DNA of 5,184 nt, taken from positions 1 to 5,184 of the forward strand of contig CAZQKL010000125.1 of NCBI GenBank assembly GCA_964593895.1, read 5' to 3'. Positions 1-5,184 of this stretch are shown here, piece after piece. The DNA is from CAZQKL01 sp964593895 [NCBI: uncultured bacterium]. Lineage in GTDB: Bacteria > DYJV01. The notes below the pieces were generated by a model. The model was not told the DNA's origin. It saw only the letters and a program-made list of their open reading frames with translations, and ran no database searches. The translations under genes and the position numbers were made by a program. Within the stretch, counting starts at the first letter, position 1. Every line of letters starts with the position of its first letter.

Positions 1-677
1 GAGAAACCTAAAATATCCCCTGTTATACCATTAAACTTTTTATTGAAATATTTTGACAATAAATAAAGCAATATTATGGAGGTTATAAAAGTAAAAATAA
101 TTTTTGGATAAAAAAGGAAAATTAATAATATTGTTAGAATGGTTGATAGAAAGAAATTATTATTTGTACTGTTTTCACATATAAATTTTCCAAGCCCTTC
201 TTTTTTTGCATAATCCATTTTCCATGATAGATAATTGATTGCATATCTACCTATGATAGGGATAACAATTATTGATTTTTCAGTATGAATTAACATAATT
301 TTAAGAAGTATAAACTTTCCTAAAAGTATAAAGAATAATGCAACTGCACCCATTGTTCCAATGTTTGAGTCCTGCATTATTGAAAAGAGTTTATCTCTAT
401 CATTCTGTGAGCTAAAAATAGCATCAGAAGTGTCTGCAAGTCCATCAAGATGAAAAAAACCGCTTAAAAATTCCCATAAAAAAAGGATAAACATTGCTTT
501 TATTTCAACTGGCAATGAAATTAAACTTGCAAAATAGAGAATAATTCCAATTAATAATCCTGATAATGGAAAAAATTTTATTGAATTTTTTATATCTTCT
601 TCTGAATATTTGACATTTTTTACTGGAATTATTGTTAAAAAAGTGATTGCAAAAAGAATTGATTTAAGATTCTTCAT
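1..677 (-). CDS. cobS: Adenosylcobinamide-GDP ribazoletransferase (cobalamin synthase) CobS, 3' end cut by window edge
   Basis: The reading frame starts at ATG 677-675 and stays open to the left edge, giving 225 residues; the family is usually about 250, so only about 20-30 C-terminal residues are missing. Visible family motifs are FFHLDGLADTSDAI (residues 74-87, with the His and Asp residues of the CobS signature), MQDSNIGTMG (101-110) and the late GITGDILGF near the window edge. The rest is mostly hydrophobic, as expected for this integral membrane enzyme. Family knowledge: CobS joins adenosylcobinamide-GDP to alpha-ribazole (or its phosphate) in the last steps of vitamin B12 assembly. A modest AGGA Shine-Dalgarno lies about 9 bases upstream, inside the previous gene. 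The start codon overlaps the end of the yihY-like gene by 14 bases in another frame, so the two are probably co-transcribed and translationally coupled. No functional link to the upstream molybdoenzyme is evident. Confidence 0.95.
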   Translation of the reverse strand, partial: MKNLKSILFAITFLTIIPVKNVKYSEEDIKNSIKFFPLSGLLIGIILYFASLISLPVEIKAMFILFLWEFLSGFFHLDGLADTSDAIFSSQNDRDKLFSIMQDSNIGTMGAVALFFILLGKFILLKIMLIHTEKSIIVIPIIGRYAINYLSWKMDYAKKEGLGKFICENSTNNNFFLSTILTILLIFLFYPKIIFTFITSIILLYLLSKYFNKKFNGITGDILGF

Positions 678-1449
678 TTCTAAATTTCCTGTGAAGATAT
701 GCGCACAAATATGCACAAGAAATTAAAATTATCCAGCTTATGTAAATCCATAAAAATAGATATATCAATAAGCTTAAAGAGCCATAAATGGTTGTATAAA
801 TTTTATTTTTCATAATAGTATTAACAAACAAAAATTTTAGAAAGTTCCATAAAATAGCTGCAATTAGTGATGAAATTGCTGCTGCTCTTCTTGAAATTTT
901 TTTATTTGGTGTAACTATGAATATTAGAAAGAAAATAAACCATATCATTAAAAATGGAAGTAATTTTAAAATATCAATTACTCCCTTAATTTTTAAGCTT
1001 AAATAAAATGAAAGGAATAAAAAAATTGGTGATAATCCAGAAAGAGTCCAGAATGTTGAAATTTTCTCCCATAAATCTCTTTTGTTTTTAACTTTAAAAA
1101 TCTTATGAAAAAGCTGTTCAAAATTAAAGAAAAATAAAACTGCTGCAATAAATCCATATACAAATCCAATAATTCCAATTTTAGTTGAATTCTGAATTAA
1201 TGAATTCATATACTTTGCAATTACATCGCTTTTCCCTGGAATCATAGTTGAATAGATAAAATTTTGAACCTGTAAATAAAGATTTTCAAAAAAAGGACTG
1301 TTTGTGAATAATGAGAATAATAGGAGAGAAAAAGGAATTATTGCAAAAATTGTGTAAAAACTTAAACTTGCTGCTTCAAAAAGTATTGTTTCAAAATATT
1401 CTGTAAATATTAATTTATACTGCAGAATATCTTTTATTTTAAATTTCAT
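664..1449 (-). CDS. YihY/BrkB-family inner-membrane protein
   Basis: From ATG 1449 this encodes 261 residues, near the usual 270-300 of the YihY/BrkB family (once misnamed ribonuclease BN). About six hydrophobic helices are visible. The first carries the family-like AASLSFYTIFAIIPF segment, and the last follows YGSLSLLIYLFLWIYISW, matching the family's conserved YGSLA-rich final helix region. The end, SCAYLCAYLHRKF, lacks the Glu often seen in the matching GAEL-type motif. The molecular function of the family is not settled. The start is uncertain. An in-frame TTG at 1485, directly after the upstream stop, has no Shine-Dalgarno. ATG 1449 also lacks one immediately upstream, because it follows a hairpin whose right arm is pyrimidine-rich. 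An in-frame ATT at 1461 has GGGGAG 9 bases before it and is a remote alternative. The gene lies 36 bases after the FeS subunit gene and overlaps cobS at its end. Confidence 0.85.
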   Translation of the reverse strand: MKFKIKDILQYKLIFTEYFETILFEAASLSFYTIFAIIPFSLLLFSLFTNSPFFENLYLQVQNFIYSTMIPGKSDVIAKYMNSLIQNSTKIGIIGFVYGFIAAVLFFFNFEQLFHKIFKVKNKRDLWEKISTFWTLSGLSPIFLFLSFYLSLKIKGVIDILKLLPFLMIWFIFFLIFIVTPNKKISRRAAAISSLIAAILWNFLKFLFVNTIMKNKIYTTIYGSLSLLIYLFLWIYISWIILISCAYLCAYLHRKFRNEES

Positions 1450-1450
1450 A

Positions 1451-1476
1451 GGGGAGATAATACTTAAAATCTCCCC
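1451..1476 (-). promoter_or_regulatory. Perfect 8-bp hairpin abutting the yihY-like start codon
   Basis: On the minus strand, GGGGAGAT (1476-1469) pairs perfectly with ATCTCCCC (1458-1451) around a 10-base loop, and ATG 1449 follows one base later. The left arm holds the only purine-rich Shine-Dalgarno-like sequence near this gene start, so folding would mask it. There is no T-tract after either side, so it is not a canonical intrinsic terminator. A role in translation control, mRNA processing, or decoupling yihY-cobS from the upstream operon is inference. Confidence 0.55.
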
Positions 1477-1485
1477 ATAAATCAA

Positions 1486-2046
1486 TTATTTTTTTCTAAT
1501 ATAAAAAACTCTTGGCTCTGTTCCTTCTTCTGGCTTTAAAACATAATATTCATTTGAATTTAATTTTTTATAAACTTCACTGTTTTTATCATTTAAATCC
1601 CCAAAAGTTCTCACTCTTCCAACACAGGTAATAACACATGCTGGCAATAATCCTTTGTCTATTCTCTGAACACAGAAAGTGCATTTATTAACAACACCTT
1701 TTTCATGATGTAAGTATCTTGCATCATAGGGACACGCTGCAATACATAATTTACAACCAATACATCTTCTTTCATCAATTCTTACAATGCCATCTTCTCT
1801 TTTAAATGAAGCACCTGTGGGGCATGCTCTAATACAGGGAGCATTGTCACAATGGTTACACTGTTGTGGCTGAAATTTAACATAGAGATAAGGAAACTTT
1901 CCTTTTGAATATTCAACAACCCAGTTTCTGAATACACCATCAGGTACATCATTTTCAGCTTTGCATGCAACCATACATGCATAGCATCCAACACATCTGT
2001 CTTCTTCTATTACCATTACCCAGTTCTTTTTTTTATTTTTACTCAT
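1486..2046 (-). CDS. Four-cluster [4Fe-4S] electron-transfer subunit of molybdoenzyme (PsrB/TtrB/PhsB-like)
   Basis: This 186-residue protein has sixteen cysteines in the arrangement of the PsrB/DmsB/TtrB family. They are Cys 18, 21, 24, 28 (CVGCYACMVAC), 63, 66, 71, 75 (CNHCDNAPCIRAC), 95, 98, 101, 105 (CIGCKLCIAAC) and 122, 125, 137, 141. This is enough for four [4Fe-4S] clusters forming a wire between the catalytic Mo/W site and the membrane subunit. Length matches family members of about 190. The tail RTFGDLNDKNSEV (146-158) resembles tetrathionate/sulfur-reductase type subunits. No signal peptide is visible, as is usual, since such subunits are exported folded with their Tat-targeted catalytic partner; that partner's N-terminus is outside the window. 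ATG 2046 has AAGGAG (2059-2054), which overlaps the stop codon of the membrane subunit gene 11 bases upstream, so translation is probably coupled. The substrate cannot be read from this subunit. Confidence 0.95.
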   Translation of the reverse strand: MSKNKKKNWVMVIEEDRCVGCYACMVACKAENDVPDGVFRNWVVEYSKGKFPYLYVKFQPQQCNHCDNAPCIRACPTGASFKREDGIVRIDERRCIGCKLCIAACPYDARYLHHEKGVVNKCTFCVQRIDKGLLPACVITCVGRVRTFGDLNDKNSEVYKKLNSNEYYVLKPEEGTEPRVFYIRKK

Positions 2047-2053
2047 GTTTTAA

Positions 2054-2059
2054 CTCCTT
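2054..2059 (-). promoter_or_regulatory. Shine-Dalgarno of FeS subunit overlapping upstream stop codon
   Basis: AAGGAG lies 7 bases before ATG 2046, and its first two bases belong to the TAA stop (2060-2058) of the membrane subunit gene. This fixes the start and suggests that ribosomes finishing the upstream gene help initiate the downstream one. Confidence 0.8.
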
Positions 2060-3248
2060 ATTCTGTTTCTTCATGCCATTTAAAATCAAGTACATGATAA
2101 CCTATTGTGTAAATAATTACTCCAAGAGCAAATGTGCCAATAACAATTAAGATTTCATAAATTGATGGAGTGTATGGATTTAAAGCATATTCAAATCTGT
2201 AAGATGTTACAGGTATTTCTGGATATCTCAATGGAACAATCTGTCCGCCTATAACTAAATCGTATCTTAAAATAAATATTCCAATAATACAGGATATTCC
2301 AGCTATAAGATAATTTTTTAGGCTTCTTAAAGCAGGAAAAAGTAAAATAACAAGTGGAACAATAACAGCTAAAAATACCTCAAATACCCAGAAATTCAAT
2401 TTATATGGACCTGTAATAAATGCCATTATTGCTTCATATTCATGAGGTGGCTTACCATAAATTCCAACCAATATTTTCCAGGATTCAAAAAATATGTAAA
2501 TTAAAATTAAAAGCAAGAATATCTTTGCAAGAGTGTTTATACTTTCAATTTCCTCATTTGTAAATTTTTCTCTTCTCATAAATTTTGGTGCTAAATATAG
2601 AATCATTATTAATGCTGCTCCACTCATCATAGCAGATAATATAAAGTAAACAGGCATAAAAGCTCCATGCCAGAATGGCCTTGCAAGTTGATAACCAAAC
2701 ACAGCTCCAAGATTACTATGAGCAGCAACTGCTGAAATCACACCGAGAAGTCCAAAAAGATGCGCTCTTTTATGGTTATTCATTTCAAGAAAGATAAATT
2801 CCAGAATCATAAAAACAAGATAAAAAGAGTATAGAATTCCCATCCACAAAATTGGAGATTCAAGATTAGGTGAAATAATTCCCCATGTAAATAATCTAAA
2901 TGGATGCTCAAGCTCTATTGCAATTGTTAGAAAACCGAGAATCAAACATACAATAGCCATAAAAATTGACCTTTTTGCAAATATGAGCATCTTTTCATTG
3001 CCAAAAACATGACCAATTGCAGAAACAAGACATAAGCCAGTTGAAGTAACAACCCAGAAAACATAAGTTGCAAGTAATAAACATAGAGGGACTTTATTTG
3101 TTAAATTATAAGCTTTTTCATGTCCAGCAAAGATTGCGTATCCTGCTGCATACAAGCCAACAAGTAATATAAGAAACCAGAAACCTAACCATCCTTTATT
3201 TACTTTTTTAAGATTTTCTAAATGAATAATGCTTAAAAGTTGATTCAT
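2058..3248 (-). CDS. NrfD/PsrC-type membrane quinone-interacting subunit
   Basis: From ATG 3248 this encodes 396 residues with about ten hydrophobic helices, roughly at residues 20-40, 53-80, 94-112, 132-153, 163-185, 194-219, 240-262, 284-304, 312-334 and 363-387. It lacks cofactor-binding Cys motifs. Conserved-looking polar spots inside or beside helices include IELEHPFR (111-118), AAHSNLGAVFG (175-185), RPFWHG (190-195) and RYDLVIGGQ (328-336), typical of the NrfD superfamily. Family knowledge: these subunits bind menaquinone or quinol and pass electrons to or from the FeS subunit. Ten helices suits the longer NrfD branch better than the eight-helix PsrC. An upstream in-frame TTG (3266) and ATG (3251) exist, but AAGGAGG (3260-3254) is only 2 bases from ATG 3251 and 5 from ATG 3248, so the latter is preferred. 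The gene follows the catalytic subunit after 106 bases containing a repeat-like element, and is coupled to the FeS gene. Confidence 0.92.
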   Translation of the reverse strand: MNQLLSIIHLENLKKVNKGWLGFWFLILLVGLYAAGYAIFAGHEKAYNLTNKVPLCLLLATYVFWVVTSTGLCLVSAIGHVFGNEKMLIFAKRSIFMAIVCLILGFLTIAIELEHPFRLFTWGIISPNLESPILWMGILYSFYLVFMILEFIFLEMNNHKRAHLFGLLGVISAVAAHSNLGAVFGYQLARPFWHGAFMPVYFILSAMMSGAALIMILYLAPKFMRREKFTNEEIESINTLAKIFLLLILIYIFFESWKILVGIYGKPPHEYEAIMAFITGPYKLNFWVFEVFLAVIVPLVILLFPALRSLKNYLIAGISCIIGIFILRYDLVIGGQIVPLRYPEIPVTSYRFEYALNPYTPSIYEILIVIGTFALGVIIYTIGYHVLDFKWHEETE

Positions 3249-3253
3249 CATTA

Positions 3254-3260
3254 CCTCCTT
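3254..3260 (-). promoter_or_regulatory. Strong Shine-Dalgarno deciding the membrane-subunit start
   Basis: AAGGAGG lies 5 bases before ATG 3248 and 2 bases before the adjacent ATG 3251. The spacing favours ATG 3248 and rules out the longer TTG start at 3266, which lies upstream of this site. Confidence 0.85.
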
Positions 3261-3286
3261 ATACAACTTAAAAATGAAACAAATTT

Positions 3287-3340
3287 GTCATGCTGAACTT
3301 GTTTCAGCATCTTAAAACCCTGATATAAATTCAGGGTGAC
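3287..3340. repeat. 54-bp double-hairpin REP/MITE-like element with GTCA/TGAC ends
   Basis: On the plus strand the element begins GTCA and ends TGAC. It holds two perfect hairpins: ATGCTGAA (3290-3297) with TTCAGCAT (3303-3310), and ACCCTGA (3317-3323) with TCAGGGT (3331-3337). The layout, with CTGAA...TTCAG cores and GTCA/TGAC termini, is like the short intergenic palindromic repeats that recur in many bacterial genomes; that recollection is general and only one copy is present here. It lies between the catalytic and membrane subunit genes. No T-tract follows either hairpin, so read-through transcription is expected, though the hairpins could set mRNA stability or subunit ratio. Confidence 0.7.
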
Positions 3341-3354
3341 TGTAAAACCGCAGG

Positions 3355-5184
3355 TTAAACCTTAACTACTTTTACAAAAGCATATCTATCAAAGCCATGC
3401 TGATGTGATATTGGGTCAAAAGCTGGCTTTGTAAAAAACATATTATCAAATATACCTTTTTTATAAACTCTGTGCATATGTGGAGTTAATCTTCCCCATG
3501 CATGAGCGCTAAAAACGATTCCAGGTCTTATTCTTTCTGTTACATAAGCTCTCACTTTTTCTGATTCAATTTTACCTTTTACAATTTTGACAAAATCTCC
3601 ATTTTTTACACCAAATTTTTTTGCATCTTCTGGATTAATCCATAACATATTTACTGGATATAATTCGTGTAACCATGGATTGTTCTGGGTTCTTGCATGA
3701 GTATGGGAAGATACTCTCCCAACAGTAAGCCTTACATATCCTTCAGGGGGATCTTCAACCTTTTCATAAACTGGAAGTGGTGGAAATCCATGTTTTTTAA
3801 ATTCTTCTGCATAAAGTTCAATTTTTCCTGAAGGTGTTTTAAAAAATAGTAATTCAGGGTCATCTACATATTTTGGAGTATGTGTGAAATTAATAACTCC
3901 ATCTTTTTTAAGTTTTTTAAAACTTATTCTTGAGCGTTTACATCTTACTTTATTAACTTCCATTATATCTTTAAAGTCAAAATAATCTTCAAGACCTAAT
4001 TTAATTCCCAATTCCTTGGCTATTTGCCAGCCTGGTTTTGTATCATACATTGGATTAATTGCTTTTTCACAAATGGCTACAAAAGGATGAGGATATGCTC
4101 TAATATTGAGATTATCATCTCTTTCAAGGTATGTGCATTCTGGTAGAATAACATCAGCATATAAAGCAGTCTCTGTTAGTTGATTTTCAATTACAACAAC
4201 TAAATCTATCTTTTTTAACATTTCAATTATTTTTGGAGTTTCAGGCATGTTTGTTAAAAGATTGGTACCATATACAAACAATGCTTTTACCATTCCTTTA
4301 TCTGTTAGTTCAGGTAGAGAATTTAAAAATCCTTCATATTTATCTCCAAGAGGAAATCCATCTTTTTCTCCTGCGCCATCAACTCTTTTTGCTTTTGGAT
4401 ACCTTGGGAATGGATATCTTTTTACTCTTCTTTTGCCTTTTAACCAGAAACCACCTTTTTTACCATAATTGCCCATTAGAGCATTTAAAATAGCAATTGC
4501 TCTTGCTTCCTGTGTTTCAATTCCATATCTTGAGTTTCTTCTTGGAAGAACAACAACACATGAAGGTTTATTTGCTGCAAGTTCCCTTGCAATTGTTCTA
4601 ATTTCATCAGCTGGAATATCTGTTTCTTTTGCAGCCCATTCAACAGAATATTGCTGAATATGTTGTTTTAATTCTTCAAAACCTGTTGTTGCTTTTTCTA
4701 TAAATTCTTTATCGTACAATTCTTCATCAATTATTACTCTTATTAAGCCTAATAATAAGGCTACATCACTTCCAGGTCTAACTGGTAGCCATTTATAAGC
4801 TTTTGCTGCTGTAGTATTAAATCTTGGGTCAACATATACTAATTTTCCACCTTTTTCTAAAAATTTTATTAATCTATATGTTTCTCCAACGAGCAATGCA
4901 CCTAAATTATTTCTCCCAAAAACAATTACATATTTTGAATTTTCATAATCGTATAGAGGAAAGCTTGAAATATGATGACCATAGGTGACATGCCATGCCA
5001 CCTCTCTTGAGCCCTTTCATTGAGTCCAGCTTGCTGCATAAATATTTCTTGAGCCCATTGCTTTGATTAAATGTTTAAAGTGAAGTCCTCCAAAGCCATG
5101 TGAAGCTAAATGAATTTTCTCAGGCTCATTCTCCATTAATGGTTTTAATTTTTTTGCAATATAGTTGTAAGCTTCTTCCCAGCT
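3355..5184 (-). CDS. Selenocysteine-containing molybdopterin oxidoreductase catalytic subunit (PsrA/PhsA-like), 5' end cut by window edge
   Basis: The frame is open from the right edge to TAA 3357-3355 except for one TGA at 5019-5017; read as Sec, it gives 609 visible residues. The first residues, SWEEAYNYIA, match the family's SWDEA segment just after the [4Fe-4S] domain, so roughly 80-150 N-terminal residues, with any Tat signal and Cys motif, lie outside. Sec56 in SWTQ-U-KGSREVAW aligns with Sec140 of E. coli FdhF (ARV-U-HGPSVAGLH), the Mo ligand. Further landmarks are YVIVFGRN (86-93), VDPRF (118-122), YGTNLLTN (305-312), the YADVILPECTYLERDD region (about 342-357), and the C-terminal dinucleotide-binding domain opening with GRVSSHTHARTQNNPWLHEL (489-508). 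RTQNNPWLHEL and WINPEDA resemble polysulfide/thiosulfate reductases. Lys after Sec argues against formate dehydrogenase. Likely a periplasmic sulfur-, selenium- or arsenic-compound reductase; substrate unknown. The alternative, a nonsense mutation or sequencing error, is less likely given the position and hairpin. Confidence 0.9.
4983..5003 (-). promoter_or_regulatory. Bacterial SECIS-like hairpin within the coding sequence
   Basis: On the minus strand, AGGTGGCAT (5003-4995) pairs with ATGTCACCT (4991-4983) in a 9-bp stem with one G·U pair, capped by a GGC loop. The stem starts 13 bases after the TGA, and the loop starts 22 bases after it. Known bacterial SECIS elements sit just downstream of the UGA, with a small apical loop having a G near its start at about this distance, where SelB binds. 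Fit to that model is good by eye; no folding energy was computed. Confidence 0.8.
5017..5019 (-). other. In-frame TGA read as selenocysteine at the Mo/W ligand position
   Basis: This is the only in-frame TGA in any gene of the window; all four visible stops are TAA and tryptophan is TGG throughout, so a recoded genetic code is unlikely. Homology continues on both sides in the same frame without gain or loss of bases, and the codon falls at the known Cys/Sec metal-ligand site of the superfamily. Confidence 0.85.

Noticed and set aside
1451-1476. Intrinsic terminator after the molybdoenzyme operon
   Set aside because: The stem is strong, but neither strand has an immediate T-tract, and on the minus strand the next gene's ATG follows one base later.
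1782-2150. Short open frames overlapping the FeS subunit gene on both strands
   Set aside because: They are shadows of a strongly recognisable sixteen-cysteine ferredoxin gene, with low-complexity or nonsense translations.
3249-3266. Longer membrane subunit starting at TTG 3266 or ATG 3251
   Set aside because: The strong Shine-Dalgarno at 3260-3254 lies within or too close to these starts; ATG 3248 has proper spacing.
3346-3358. Small hairpin AACC-GCA-GGTT after the catalytic gene stop
   Set aside because: Only four base pairs with no T-tract; this is within chance expectation.
4233-4657. Three short plus-strand open frames (62-86 codons)
   Set aside because: They lie antisense to the well-conserved catalytic gene, overlap each other in different frames and resemble no recognisable protein.
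3355-5001. A 548-residue catalytic protein starting at GTG 5001
   Set aside because: It has no start-site support and begins in mid-domain. The frame continues through the TGA at 5019-5017 into clearly homologous sequence up to the window edge.
5002-5184. Frameshifted or decayed pseudogene 5' end
   Set aside because: The upstream part is in the same frame with no indel, there is only one stop, it falls at the known Cys/Sec site, and a SECIS-like hairpin follows.

Overview
This is an AT-rich window in which every supportable gene lies on the minus strand, so the layout reads from the right edge to the left. The compact gene spacing, low GC and gene content suggest an anaerobic, sulfur- or metalloid-respiring bacterium that makes selenoproteins and cobalamin. 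A Thermodesulfovibrio-like thermophile is a guess from style only and needs a database search.

Positions 5184-1486 hold a three-gene operon for a complex iron-sulfur molybdoenzyme. The catalytic subunit (5184-3355, N-terminus off the window) is a polysulfide/thiosulfate-reductase-like molybdo/tungsto-bisPGD protein. The membrane quinone-handling subunit (3248-2058) is of the NrfD/PsrC type with about ten helices. The electron-transfer subunit (2046-1486) has sixteen cysteines for four [4Fe-4S] clusters. Electrons would pass between the quinone pool, the FeS chain and the Mo/W site.

The main discovery is that the catalytic gene is interrupted by one in-frame TGA (5019-5017). It sits exactly where this superfamily carries the Cys or Sec that ligates Mo/W, and it is followed by a good bacterial SECIS-like hairpin (5003-4983). 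The gene is therefore best read as one intact selenoprotein reading frame, not as a 548-residue protein starting downstream. The residue after Sec is Lys, not the His of formate dehydrogenases, and the C-terminal half resembles the PsrA/PhsA group. It thus looks like a selenocysteine-containing respiratory reductase of unknown substrate.

Between the catalytic and membrane genes lies a 54-bp double-hairpin repeat-like element (3340-3287). Downstream of the operon are a YihY/BrkB-family membrane protein gene (1449-664), whose start abuts a strong hairpin (1476-1451), and cobS (677-1, C-terminus off the window), which overlaps the yihY-like gene by 14 bases. No RNA genes, IS elements, CRISPR or confident promoters were seen. 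There is no gene-free stretch above 300 bases.
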